Source: an uncultured Clostridia bacterium
GTDB lineage: Bacteria > Bacillota > Clostridia > Oscillospirales > Ruminococcaceae
Direction: 5' to 3'
NCBI GenBank assembly: GCA_947627235.1
Contig: CANQVG010000015.1
Coordinates: forward strand, 1 to 41,343
DNA length: 41,343 nucleotides
In this document: positions 16,486-23,847 of the stretch, in pieces
Numbering within the stretch: position 1 is the stretch's first letter
How the letters are laid out: each line of letters begins with the position of its first letter
The notes under the pieces: generated by a model
Database searches by the model: none
Told to the model about the DNA's origin: nothing
The model's input: the letters and a program-made list of their open reading frames with translations, nothing else
Position numbers and translations under genes: made by a program

Positions 16486-17264
16486 TATTTATTACCTCCT
16501 TCTCTTCTGTTATCGGTCCTCTCGCCTCTCGGACGGGAGTCGCGGCTGTCGTTTCTCGGACGGCGCGGTCTGTCGTCGCCGTTTCTCGGGCGGCGGTTGC
16601 GGCGCTCCGGCTTTTCCTCGTGTGCGCTTGCCTCACCCTTGAGAACCTCGCCCTTGTAAATCCAGACCTTTACGCCGATTCTGCCGTAAGTTGTGGCAGC
16701 CTCGGCAGTGCCGTAGTCGATATCGGCTCTGATTGTCTGAAGCGGAATGGTTCCCTCGTGATAGCTCTCGCTTCTCGCGATTTCGGCTCCGCCCAAGCGG
16801 CCCGACGCCTTGGTCTTGATACCCTTCGCACCGAGCTTCATAGCTCTGCCGATGGCGCCCTTCATAGCTCTTCTGAAAGCTACTCTGTTCTCGAGGTCGA
16901 GAGCGATTCTCTCGGCTACGAGCTGAGCGTTGAGGTCGGGCGACTTTACCTCAAAGATGTTGAGCGAAACAGTCTTGCCGATTTTCTTCTCGATGTCGGC
17001 TCTGAGCTTTTCGATCGCCTCGCCGCCTCTGCCGATTACAAGACCGGGCTTGGCGCAGTGAATGTTGATCTTCACCTTGTCTGCAAATCTTTCGATTTCG
17101 ATGCGGGGGACACCCGCGGCATAGAGATTCTTCTTGATGTAGTTACGGATATTGTAATCTTCAACAAGGGTGTCGCCGAAAGTGCTCTTATCTGCAAACC
17201 AGCGGGAATCCCAATCCTTGATGATTCCGACACGCAAACCGTGCGGATTAACCTTTTGTCCCAT
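16485..17264 (-). CDS. rpsC: 30S ribosomal protein S3 (uS3) with Arg-rich tail
   Basis: A protein of 259 aa, about 40 longer than the common 218-230. The KH-2 domain (about 38-106) has the GxxG-type loop [12 protein letters not shown]; the C-terminal S3 domain has [20 protein letters not shown]3 binds mRNA at the entry channel and has helicase activity together with S4 and S5. From about residue 215 to the end is a low-complexity tail of Arg, Asp, Asn and Pro, probably disordered. Tails of this sort occur in some Clostridia; a role in RNA binding is inference. Confidence 0.96.
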   Translation of the reverse strand: MGQKVNPHGLRVGIIKDWDSRWFADKSTFGDTLVEDYNIRNYIKKNLYAAGVPRIEIERFADKVKINIHCAKPGLVIGRGGEAIEKLRADIEKKIGKTVSLNIFEVKSPDLNAQLVAERIALDLENRVAFRRAMKGAIGRAMKLGAKGIKTKASGRLGGAEIARSESYHEGTIPLQTIRADIDYGTAEAATTYGRIGVKVWIYKGEVLKGEASAHEEKPERRNRRPRNGDDRPRRPRNDSRDSRPRGERTDNRREGGNK

Positions 17265-17284
17265 AGTTTACCTCCTTTGACGAC

Positions 17285-17617
17285 TTATTCCTTTTCAGAG
17301 AGAACAACTGTGATGTGTGAAGTTCTCTTGAGTATTCTTGCTGCACTGCCCTTTGCTCTCGCGTGGATTCTCTTGAGCGTGGGACCCGGGCAAACGAAAC
17401 ATTCGGAAACATACAGATTTGTCTTATCCATCTGCTTGACTTCCGCGTTTGCGGCGGCCGAGTTCACAAGCTTTATGAGATATTCGCAAGCGGACTTAGG
17501 AGTGTGCTTCAGTATGGCAAGGGCGGTTTCGAGGTCCCTGCCTCTTATAAGGTTGAGGACAATTTCAACCTTACGGGGAGCAATACGGGCATTTCTGAGT
17601 ATTGCCTTGGCTTCCAT
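17285..17617 (-). CDS. rplV: 50S ribosomal protein L22 (uL22)
   Basis: A protein of 110 aa, the usual length. It has [20 protein letters not shown] at the start and the tunnel hairpin around [20 protein letters not shown]22 lines the exit tunnel constriction with L4. It follows rpsS by 20 nt. Confidence 0.97.
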   Translation of the reverse strand: MEAKAILRNARIAPRKVEIVLNLIRGRDLETALAILKHTPKSACEYLIKLVNSAAANAEVKQMDKTNLYVSECFVCPGPTLKRIHARAKGSAARILKRTSHITVVLSEKE

Positions 17618-17637
17618 TTGAATTTCCTCCTTTCGGC

Positions 17638-17919
17638 CTATTTGCCGTTATTGGACGTCTTCGAGCCGGCATGACCCTTAAAGGTTCTTGTCGGGGCGAA
17701 CTCGCCGAGGCGGTGACCCACCATATCCTCAGTGACGTATACCGGAACGTGTTTACGTCCGTCGTGGACGGCAAATGTATGACCAACGAAATCAGGGAAG
17801 ATAACGGATGCGCGGCTCCATGTCTTTATAGCCTTTTTCTCTCCCGTTTCGTTCATAGCGACGACCTTTTTGTAGAGCGATTCCTGAACATAAGGTCCTT
17901 TTTTGACACTTCTACCCAT
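17638..17919 (-). CDS. rpsS: 30S ribosomal protein S19 (uS19)
   Basis: A protein of 93 aa, the usual length. [19 protein letters not shown] at the start and [18 protein letters not shown] near the end are signatures. S19 pairs with S13 in the 30S head. Confidence 0.97.
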   Translation of the reverse strand: MGRSVKKGPYVQESLYKKVVAMNETGEKKAIKTWSRASVIFPDFVGHTFAVHDGRKHVPVYVTEDMVGHRLGEFAPTRTFKGHAGSKTSNNGK

Positions 17920-17942
17920 TATTCATCTGCCTCCTTTCAGCA

Positions 17943-18776
17943 TTACTTATCATTGCGGCGCTTTACGATATACTTATCGGAGCGATGATGCTTGGCTCTG
18001 GTCTTGTAGCCGAGAGCGGGCTTGCCCCAAGGCGTAACCGGTGAGGGGTGGCCGACAGGCGATTTGCCTTCGCCGCCGCCGTGCGGGTGGTCGTTCGGGT
18101 TCATAACCGAGCCTCTGACGGTGGGTCTTACGCCCATATGGCGTTTTCTTCCCGCTTTGCCGAGGTGAACGTTTTCGTGGTCGATATTGCCGACCTGCCC
18201 GATCGTCGCCATGCAATCGGCGGGGATATATCTCATTTCGCCGGAGGGAAGACGGACAAGAACCCTGTCGTCCTCACGGCCCATAAGCTGCGCCATATTG
18301 CCGGCGGAACGTACAAGCTGAGCGCCCTTGCCGGGATAAAGCTCAATGTTGTGGATAAAGGTACCCACGGGAATGTTGATAAGAGGAAGCGCGTTGCCGG
18401 GCTTGATATCTGCTGTGGCGCCGGCGCGGACGGTATCTCCTACCTTAAGTCCGTTGGGAGCGATGATATATCTCTTCTCGCCGTCCTCATACTGCACCAG
18501 AGCGATGTGTGCCGAGCGGTTGGGATCGTATTCAAGAGTAAGGACTTTGGCGTCCATATCAAGTTTGTTTCTCTTGAAGTCGATCACACGGTATTTTCTT
18601 CTTTCGCCGCCGCCGTGATGACGGACGGTGATTCTGCCATAGCTATTTCTGCCCGAGGTCTTCTTAAGAGGTTCGAGAAGGCTCTTTTCGGGCTCGACCT
18701 TTGAAAGAACGCTGTAATCGGTGACTGTCATTCCGCGGCGTCCGTTCGTAGTCGGCTTGTAGCTTTTTATAGCCAT
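17943..18776 (-). CDS. rplB: 50S ribosomal protein L2 (uL2)
   Basis: A protein of 277 aa, the usual length. The start [20 protein letters not shown] and the C-terminal [20 protein letters not shown] are diagnostic; the latter contains the conserved histidine near the peptidyl transferase centre. L2 is needed for subunit joining. It is preceded by an unusually wide 114-nt gap with four stem-loops. Confidence 0.98.
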   Translation of the reverse strand: MAIKSYKPTTNGRRGMTVTDYSVLSKVEPEKSLLEPLKKTSGRNSYGRITVRHHGGGERRKYRVIDFKRNKLDMDAKVLTLEYDPNRSAHIALVQYEDGEKRYIIAPNGLKVGDTVRAGATADIKPGNALPLINIPVGTFIHNIELYPGKGAQLVRSAGNMAQLMGREDDRVLVRLPSGEMRYIPADCMATIGQVGNIDHENVHLGKAGRKRHMGVRPTVRGSVMNPNDHPHGGGEGKSPVGHPSPVTPWGKPALGYKTRAKHHRSDKYIVKRRNDK

Positions 18777-18806
18777 TGTGTGTTTTCACTCCTTTTAAGG
18801 TTTTGC

Positions 18807-18884
18807 GGGAGTTTTATCTCCCATACTTAGCTCCCTGTTTTCCGGGAGCGGTCTTGCCGAAAACCGGCGACCCGAGTCACGGGT
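18807..18884 (-). other. Cluster of four stem-loops between rplW and rplB
   Basis: Four short perfect hairpins lie in 78 nt: ACCCG/CGGGT (18870-18884), GCCG/CGGC (18856-18868), GCTCCC/GGGAGC (18830-18849) and GGGAG/CTCCC (18807-18822, plus a C-G pair). None is followed by a T-run. The last two could also pair with each other, giving alternative folds just upstream of the rplB ribosome binding site. Confidence 0.55.
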
Positions 18885-18890
18885 TCTTTA

Positions 18891-19187
18891 TCAGATCATT
18901 CCGTCGAAGAAGGAAATGGTCTTCGAACCCTCGGCAAGAGTAACGATTGCCTTTTTCCACGAAGGAGTGGTTCCCTCGTATCTGCCCATTCTGCGGCTGC
19001 GGCCTCTCATATGAATCGTGTTGACCTTAGCGACCTTTACGCCGAAAATCTTCTCTACGGCGTCCTTGATTTCGGTCTTGTTGGCGGTCCTGAGGACTCT
19101 GAAAGTATATTTGCCGGCTCTGAGGTCTTCCATTGAAGCCTCGGTGATAACGGGCTTGAGAATAATATCCTGAGCGGTCTTAACCAT
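18891..19187 (-). CDS. rplW: 50S ribosomal protein L23 (uL23)
   Basis: A protein of 98 aa, the usual length. It shows DIILKPVITEASM and MRGRSRRMGRYEGTTPSWKKA. L23 is the tunnel-exit docking site for trigger factor and SRP. Its start overlaps the rplD stop by 1 nt. Confidence 0.97.
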   Translation of the reverse strand: MVKTAQDIILKPVITEASMEDLRAGKYTFRVLRTANKTEIKDAVEKIFGVKVAKVNTIHMRGRSRRMGRYEGTTPSWKKAIVTLAEGSKTISFFDGMI

Positions 19188-19810
19188 TAGCAGTATACCT
19201 CCTCTATCTTTGCCACGGCATCGGTAACGACGATAAACTTGTCGTAATTCAGGATGTCGTAGACGTTGAGAGTGTTTACGAGCGCGGTCTTGACGCCGGG
19301 AATGTTGCGGGCGCTCTTAACGAGCTTTTCGTCAACCGCTGAGTTTACGATAAGAGCCTTGCCCTCAGCGCCGAGCGCCTTGAGCATATCAACGACGTTC
19401 TTTGTCTTGATGCTCTCGAAATCAATGCCGTCGAGAACTATTACGCCGCCCTCGGCAAGCTTTGAAGAAAGAGCTGATTTCATAGCCAGTCTCTTTACTT
19501 TCTTGTTGACGGTGAATCTGTAGCTGCGGGGCTTAGGACCGAGAGCCACACCGCCGTGAGTCCACTGCGGAGAACGGGTGGAACCCTGCCTTGCACGGCC
19601 GGTGCCCTTTTGTCTCCAAGGCTTTCTGCCGCCGCCCGATACTTCGGTGCGGGTAAGGGTGGACTGAGTACCCTGCCTCTGATTCGCGAGGTAGTTGACT
19701 ACCATAGTGTGCATAGCCGTGACGTTGGGTTCAACGCCCCAGACGGCGTCGTTAAGCTCAGTGTCGGCAACTACGTTGCCCTTGATATCATATACGGAAA
19801 TCTTAGACAT
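19187..19810 (-). CDS. rplD: 50S ribosomal protein L4 (uL4)
   Basis: A protein of 207 aa, the usual length. The tunnel loop is marked by GGGRKPWRQKGTGRARQGS. L4 lines the exit tunnel; in E. coli it also represses the S10 operon by acting on the leader. Whether it acts on the structured leader upstream of rpsJ here is unknown. Confidence 0.97.
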   Translation of the reverse strand: MSKISVYDIKGNVVADTELNDAVWGVEPNVTAMHTMVVNYLANQRQGTQSTLTRTEVSGGGRKPWRQKGTGRARQGSTRSPQWTHGGVALGPKPRSYRFTVNKKVKRLAMKSALSSKLAEGGVIVLDGIDFESIKTKNVVDMLKALGAEGKALIVNSAVDEKLVKSARNIPGVKTALVNTLNVYDILNYDKFIVVTDAVAKIEEVYC

Positions 19811-19828
19811 TTTCGCTTCCTCCTTCCA

Positions 19829-20464
19829 CTAAGCCTTCTTAACGCTGTCCCTGACGGTCACTATGCCGTTCTTGGGTCCGGGGATTGCTCCCTTTACAGC
19901 GATAAGATTGTTTTCGGCGTCGACCTTGACGACTTCGAGATTCAAAACGGTCACCTTTTCGGCTCCCAAATGTCCCGGCATTTTCTTGCCCTTGAAGATT
20001 CTCGAAGGCGAGGAGTTCGCGCCCATCGAACCCGCGTGGCGGTGAACAGGTCCCGTACCGTGGGTTTCCTTGAGTCTGTGATTGTTCCAGCGCTTGATAG
20101 AGCCTGCGAAGCCCTTACCTTTGCTGACTCCGCTTACGTCCACGATGTCGCCTACGGCAAAAGTATCTGCCTTTACGATGTCGCCAACGTTAAGCGCGCC
20201 GGTGTCGGCGATTCTGAATTCCCTGAGATGCTTCTTGAGGGCGACGTCCGCCTTCTTGAAGTGACCTGCGAGGGGCTTTTTGAGGCTCTTTGCGGTGGTG
20301 TCTCCAAAGCCGAGCTGAACGGCTTCATAACCGTCGTTTTCAGCGGTCTTCTTCTGGACAACCACGCAGGGACCAGCCTCGATGACCGAAACCGGAATTA
20401 CTTTACCGGCTTCGTCGAAGATCTGAGTCATACCGATCTTCTTTCCGATGATGCCTTTTTGCAT
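19829..20464 (-). CDS. rplC: 50S ribosomal protein L3 (uL3)
   Basis: A protein of 211 aa, the usual length. The start [20 protein letters not shown] and the long loop with [20 protein letters not shown] are signatures. L3 starts 50S assembly and reaches toward the peptidyl transferase centre. A 97-nt gap with three stem-loops separates it from rpsJ. Confidence 0.98.
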   Translation of the reverse strand: MQKGIIGKKIGMTQIFDEAGKVIPVSVIEAGPCVVVQKKTAENDGYEAVQLGFGDTTAKSLKKPLAGHFKKADVALKKHLREFRIADTGALNVGDIVKADTFAVGDIVDVSGVSKGKGFAGSIKRWNNHRLKETHGTGPVHRHAGSMGANSSPSRIFKGKKMPGHLGAEKVTVLNLEVVKVDAENNLIAVKGAIPGPKNGIVTVRDSVKKA

Positions 20465-20491
20465 TTTAGTTTTCCTCCTATTCGGTTATTG

Positions 20492-20553
20492 GTCGGACTT
20501 CTCCGACTTGACCTGTGAGCGTATTCGCTGAGAAACCTGTTATAACGGTTTCT
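20492..20553 (-). other. Three stem-loops between rpsJ and rplC
   Basis: AGAAACC/GGTTTCT (20531-20553), AGCG/CGCT (20518-20529) and GTCGGA/TCCGAC (20492-20507, 4-nt loop) follow the rpsJ stop and precede the rplC ribosome binding site. There is no T-run. Their role is unknown; mRNA processing or translational control are possible. Confidence 0.5.
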
Positions 20554-20561
20554 TTAGGAAA

Positions 20562-20876
20562 TTACTTGATTTCCATTACGATATCTACGCCGGCAGGAAG
20601 CTCAAGATTTTGCAGAGCAGCGGTAGTGTCGTTGGTCGGGTGGAGAACGTCGATGAGTCTCTTATGAGTTCTCAGCTCAAACTGCTCGCGGCTGTCTTTA
20701 TCCTTGAAGACGGCGCGGAGTATGGTGACGACCTCCTTGTCGGTCGGGAGCGGGACGGGTCCGGAAACCTTAGCGCCGCTTCTCTTGGCCGCTTCGACTA
20801 TTTTAGCCGCGGCGGCGTCGACATTCTGGTGCTCATAGCCCTTGATCTTGATTCTGATTTTTTCATTGACTGCCAT
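20562..20876 (-). CDS. rpsJ: 30S ribosomal protein S10 (uS10)
   Basis: A protein of 104 aa, the usual length. It contains [39 protein letters not shown] and [16 protein letters not shown]10 assembles the 30S head and is NusE in antitermination complexes. I chose ATG 20876 because AAAGGAGG lies 7 nt upstream; a longer in-frame reading through the leader is unlikely to be coding. It is the first gene of the operon and is not preceded by tuf. Confidence 0.97.
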   Translation of the reverse strand: MAVNEKIRIKIKGYEHQNVDAAAAKIVEAAKRSGAKVSGPVPLPTDKEVVTILRAVFKDKDSREQFELRTHKRLIDVLHPTNDTTAALQNLELPAGVDIVMEIK

Positions 20877-20901
20877 TTTACTGCCTCCTTTAATTTTGCT
20901 T

Positions 20902-20972
20902 GGGGGCTTACCCGCTTTGTCAGCGGGTTTGTCTGTTATAAAAACACGCTTCCGTGTGTTTCTTTCAGCCCC
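20902..20972 (-). promoter_or_regulatory. Three-way-junction RNA element before rpsJ
   Basis: An outer stem (AGCCCC 20967-20972 with GGGGCT 20903-20908) encloses two hairpins: ACACG/CGTGT (20944-20957) and ACCCGCT/AGCGGGT (20910-20928). It lies between the attenuator hairpin and the rpsJ ribosome binding site. It could be the binding site for an autoregulating ribosomal protein, by analogy with other bacteria. Confidence 0.5.
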
Positions 20973-21005
20973 ATAAAAAATACCGAAAAACTGTTCGTTT
21001 TTCGG
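20971..21005 (-). terminator. Attenuator-like terminator in the S10 leader
   Basis: Minus strand CCGAAAAAC-GAACA-GTTTTTCGG is a 9-bp perfect stem, followed by TATTTTTTATGG. It lies about 200 nt into the leader, well before rpsJ. This form suggests premature termination control of the whole operon. Confidence 0.65.
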
Positions 21006-21200
21006 AGGACCAAATACCGCACACAAGGGTTGCCGCGCCGATCCCGCCACAGGTTTTGCCCTGTTCGCAAGATGCGGAACCGCACGTTTCGTGTCAGTTA
21101 TTACAGTCGCCCGGTTTAAAATCGGACATACTCTGCCGAAATTACCTGCCTTTAGGGCAGCAACCTTCAGCTTCATCGCATATCTTTCGCAGTCACGCAA
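21006..21200 (-). promoter_or_regulatory. Upstream half of the S10 operon leader
   Basis: About 195 nt of untranslated RNA between the promoter and the attenuator. Small stems are visible, such as CTGCC/GGCAG, CACG/CGTG and ACAGG/CCTGT. No known riboswitch was recognised. The leader is about 320 nt long in total. Confidence 0.5.
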
Positions 21201-21205
21201 GGTAT

Positions 21206-21235
21206 AATATACCACCAAAACCGGACAATAGTCAA
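21206..21235 (-). promoter_or_regulatory. Main promoter of the S10-spc-alpha operon
   Basis: TTGACT (21235-21230), an 18-nt spacer, then TATATT (21211-21206) on the minus strand. The -10 lies inside the 13-nt palindrome GGTATATTATACC. Transcription would start near 21198. Confidence 0.7.
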
Positions 21236-21287
21236 GATTTAAGCAAAATTTATACTGTAGAAATTTTCAGAAATTTCCGTCGCTATT

Positions 21288-21304
21288 TTGTGAATATTTC
21301 ACAA
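21288..21304. repeat. Perfect 17-bp inverted repeat upstream of the S10 promoter
   Basis: TTGTGAA-TAT-TTCACAA lies 53 bp upstream of the -35 and 12 bp after the lipoprotein stop. It resembles Rex or Crp/Fnr operators (TGTGA...TCACA), but the spacing is 1 bp short of either. It may instead be part of the end of the lipoprotein transcript. Confidence 0.45.
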
Positions 21305-21315
21305 CCATACAATCT

Positions 21316-22017
21316 TTAGTCGGAAATTCCGCTTATGTCCACAACATTTTCAACGCGCTCAACTTCGTTGCAGTCTTCTATATAAATAGAATAGGAATAT
21401 TCGGTAACGCTGCCGTCGAGTTCCACGCCTGTCTTTTCGGTGAAGGAAACGAGATCGCCGTCGTCCGAGAAATAGTAGTCGACCGAAAACGACTCAATTT
21501 CGCCCTCGCCGTCATACTGCCCGAGCATCGACGGGTCATAAACGTGCCTGACGTGAATACCCGTGCCGTCGCACCACTGTTCTTCCTTTGAAAAGCTTTT
21601 TTCGGGTATTATTGCCTTTTTATAAAAAATGATCAGCCCCTCGTCCGCCATAGGGTAGGGAACATCGCGGGAATAGGCAGTAAAGCGTATATCCGAGGCG
21701 TCAAGCGCAGTGACAGTGCCGTTGTCATCGGTAAACTGCTCTCTGCCGTTGTTATACTGCGCGAGGTATATCCCCTCGCCCTTTCCGACGTAGGAATAGG
21801 TCATAATCCCCTTTTCATCGTATTTGAAGACAAAGATCTGCTCCGACTCGCCGGTTTTGTCTTTGACGACGTCTACTCGTGCGGAGTCGAGAGAGCGGTA
21901 CCACTGCCGTGCGGCAAGTATAAGCTCCTCGCCCGCCACCGGTTCCGAAGTTCCGCAGCCGCTCAGCGAAAAGGTCATCAGTACAGCGGCAAACGCCGCA
22001 AGGATTTTTACCTTCAT
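21316..22017 (-). CDS. Uncharacterised secreted lipoprotein
   Basis: A protein of 233 aa. A lipoprotein signal peptide ends with the lipobox LSGC, the cysteine at residue 21. The mature part is acidic, with many Tyr and Asp and strand-like stretches; no family was recognised. Small lipoproteins of this style are common in gut Clostridia. ATG 22017 has AAAGGAG 6 nt upstream. It follows the S1-domain gene, but a hairpin lies between them, so it may have its own weak promoter or be read through. No function can be assigned. Confidence 0.75.
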   Translation of the reverse strand: MKVKILAAFAAVLMTFSLSGCGTSEPVAGEELILAARQWYRSLDSARVDVVKDKTGESEQIFVFKYDEKGIMTYSYVGKGEGIYLAQYNNGREQFTDDNGTVTALDASDIRFTAYSRDVPYPMADEGLIIFYKKAIIPEKSFSKEEQWCDGTGIHVRHVYDPSMLGQYDGEGEIESFSVDYYFSDDGDLVSFTEKTGVELDGSVTEYSYSIYIEDCNEVERVENVVDISGISD

Positions 22018-22037
22018 TTTATGCTCCTTTGAAAATC

Positions 22038-22060
22038 AACGCCCCGTAAACCGGGGCGTT
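22038..22060 (-). terminator. Probable terminator after the yabP-yabQ-divIC block
   Basis: An 8-bp perfect stem (AACGCCCC 22038-22045 with GGGGCGTT 22053-22060) lies after the S1-domain gene. The minus-strand tail is only GATTTTC, so termination may be incomplete and allow read-through into the lipoprotein gene. Confidence 0.65.
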
Positions 22061-22071
22061 TGTCTGTGAAT

Positions 22072-22596
22072 TTATTTTCTGCGTCCGCGCTTTTTGACGT
22101 CGAGCGTCTTAAGACAGGAGATGCGGTCTTCGCTCGACACCTTGAATTTTGAAAGCATATCTTCAAATCCGGCGTCGGTTACAGAGGATTTCGGCTCGTA
22201 GGCATATTCGATGTCCTCTATAGAAATATGTTCCTTTTTGACCGGCTTCTTCTGGCTGTGGTGAACGGGGCGGGCGGGTTCGCTGTCCTTGTCCTTTGAG
22301 GGGAACGACTCGGCACGCGGCTTTGCGTTCTGCGGGGTACGCTGCTGACGGTTTTCCTGCTGCGGCAGCGCTCTTTTTATAGAAAGACTTATCTTTCCGT
22401 CCTGTGCGATGTTTATGATTTTTACCTTAACTATCTGACCTTCGCTGATGTGGTCCTTGATATCGTTGACATAGGTTCCGGCGATCTCCGAAATATGAAC
22501 CATTCCGGACCTTCCCCCGCCGATGTCAACAAATGCGCCGAATTTCTGTATTCCGGTGACTTTTCCCTCTAAAACTGTGCCGACTTCAAACTGCAT
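22072..22596 (-). CDS. S1 RNA-binding domain protein (YabR-like)
   Basis: A protein of 174 aa. Residues 1-75 are one S1 domain (VLEGKVTGIQKFGAFVDIGG, GMVHISEI, VKVKIINI, GKISLSIKRA). The rest is a charged linker rich in Gln, Lys and Pro ending in a basic tail. In B. subtilis yabR lies after yabP-yabQ-divIC as here. Its role is unclear; RNA binding is likely. The ribosome binding site is weak (GAGG 13 nt from ATG 22596). Confidence 0.8.
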   Translation of the reverse strand: MQFEVGTVLEGKVTGIQKFGAFVDIGGGRSGMVHISEIAGTYVNDIKDHISEGQIVKVKIINIAQDGKISLSIKRALPQQENRQQRTPQNAKPRAESFPSKDKDSEPARPVHHSQKKPVKKEHISIEDIEYAYEPKSSVTDAGFEDMLSKFKVSSEDRISCLKTLDVKKRGRRK

Positions 22597-22643
22597 TGGT
22601 GCTTGCTTTCCTCTTTCTATGATGTCCTTGCTTTTTCGGAGGC

Positions 22644-22946
22644 TTATCCCTTAGGCCTCACGTAGAATCTGCGCTCCCTCGGATATGCGTATCCGAGCTT
22701 CTCGACGGCGACGATAAACATATACTCCGACTCGTCGTCTGTGTTGAGAATTCTGCGGTATTCGTCGTTTTCCTGTAGGGTTTCGCTGATCTGATTCTTG
22801 AGCTTCTCGACCTGACTTTTCTGCTCAGCTATCTCCGCCTGAGTCTGGATTATCTGACCGACGGAAAATACAAGAAGCAGAATAAAGAACGCAAGCTTAA
22901 CAAAGTCGCCGAAATGCGACCTGCGCTTTTTATCGGGTTTAGCCAT
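22644..22946 (-). CDS. divIC: Septum formation initiator, FtsB/DivIC family
   Basis: A single-pass membrane protein of 100 aa. It has a basic cytoplasmic N-terminus, a membrane segment at about residues 15-35, then a coiled coil (QAEIAEQKSQVEKLKNQISE) and the family tail with EKLGYAYPRERRFYV. DivIC joins FtsL and DivIB in the divisome. I chose the second ATG of an ATG-ATG pair, 7 nt after GGAGG. The neighbours yabP and yabQ support divIC over other FtsB-type proteins. Confidence 0.85.
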   Translation of the reverse strand: MAKPDKKRRSHFGDFVKLAFFILLLVFSVGQIIQTQAEIAEQKSQVEKLKNQISETLQENDEYRRILNTDDESEYMFIVAVEKLGYAYPRERRFYVRPKG

Positions 22947-23001
22947 CATCGCGCCTCCCTGCTTACGATTTCCGCATAGTTTAACACATTGCTATTATAC
23001 A

Positions 23002-23466
23002 TCATAAACCGTTCTTTACGCAAGGATTTTCTTCAATTTTCTCCTCTTTCTTTTGAAAATACGTCACCCCGCACAAAACTTTCAATGCTTTCTTGGCTAT
23101 ATTGACCAGATAAATCAGCACCTTTTTTACAGTCTTTACCACCTTGGCGACCAGACCCGACACTATCTTTCCGAGTGTGGTCAAATACACTGCGAAGCCG
23201 ATGAGCATAGCCGCAAAGACAAAGAATCTGAGCTGTCCGCGGCACAGCTCGGTACAGTAGCCGTAAAACGCCGCCGAGTATAAAAGCACAAAAACCGTGT
23301 CCTCAAGGAACACCGCCGCGCTTTTGTGTCTGACAGTCATTCTGAACGCCCTGAGAATGTCGTATATCCCTCCGAGAACAGCTCCGAGAAGCAATCCTCC
23401 CAGAAACAGCCGCAGTTCGAGCGACGTCCCGAAAAAATGCAGGGCATAAACTTCCTCGCGCGTCAT
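23002..23466 (-). CDS. yabQ: Spore cortex protein YabQ
   Basis: A membrane protein of 154 aa with four or so hydrophobic segments and the family start (LFLGGLLLGAVLGGIYDILRAFR). YabQ is needed for spore cortex assembly and localises to the outer forespore membrane. Its ATG overlaps the yabP stop by 4 nt (ATGA), with a GGAAAGG site upstream, so translation is coupled. Confidence 0.85.
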   Translation of the reverse strand: MTREEVYALHFFGTSLELRLFLGGLLLGAVLGGIYDILRAFRMTVRHKSAAVFLEDTVFVLLYSAAFYGYCTELCRGQLRFFVFAAMLIGFAVYLTTLGKIVSGLVAKVVKTVKKVLIYLVNIAKKALKVLCGVTYFQKKEEKIEENPCVKNGL

Positions 23467-23738
23467 CTTGTGACCTTTCCCCAAAGACCGAGCTTTTTCT
23501 TTCTGTCCTTGTCGCCGTAGACTATCGACCGGATATCTCCGTCTATCTGCATATCTCCGGTATCAACGTTCATAGTGTTTACATGCAGGCTCTTTCCCCT
23601 TATGACCATTTCTCCGAGGGTGGTGTAAAGCGATATCTCGTTTTCGTCAAAGCTGTCTACGTCTGTCACTCCCGAAAGCTCGAGTGTCGCGCGGTCCTGC
23701 AAAATAACGCTGTGATGCGCAGTCATCTGTTCGCTCAT
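23463..23738 (-). CDS. yabP: Sporulation protein YabP
   Basis: A protein of 91 aa. It has the family stretch HHSVILQDRATLELSGVTDV, then TLGEMVIRGKSLHVNTMNVD and the ending DGDIRSIVYGD. YabP acts in spore coat or cortex formation with YabQ. ATG 23738 has AAAGGAG 8 nt upstream. A CATACTAT sequence (23775-23768, minus) resembles a sigma-E -10, which fits its sporulation role in B. subtilis, but no convincing -35 was seen. Confidence 0.85.
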   Translation of the reverse strand: MSEQMTAHHSVILQDRATLELSGVTDVDSFDENEISLYTTLGEMVIRGKSLHVNTMNVDTGDMQIDGDIRSIVYGDKDRKKKLGLWGKVTR

Positions 23739-23786
23739 ATCCGTTGCTCCTTTTGAGTTTTTACTAAATAGTATGAGCGATACGGC

Positions 23787-23820
23787 AAAAAAAGAAGCCC
23801 GACTGTCTGTCGGGCTTCTT
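23787..23820 (-). terminator. Rho-independent terminator after the solute-binding pseudogene
   Basis: A 12-bp perfect stem (AAGAAGCCCGAC 23792-23803 with GTCGGGCTTCTT 23809-23820), loop of 5 nt, then a T7 run on the minus strand. It separates the solute-binding gene from yabP. Confidence 0.92.
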
Positions 23821-23847
23821 TGGTTACGGTTTTTGCCTATGCTCCGG

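Noticed and set aside
19556-20518. A 320-codon plus-strand open frame opposite rplD and rplC
   Set aside because: Antisense shadow of two conserved ribosomal protein genes, crossing their boundary.
20877-21218. In-frame N-terminal extension of rpsJ through the leader
   Set aside because: S10 is full length from ATG 20876 with an ideal ribosome binding site; the extension covers hairpins and overlaps the promoter region.
21288-21304. Firm call of a Rex operator
   Set aside because: The arms match, but the centre is 3 nt instead of 4, so I list it only as an unassigned inverted repeat.
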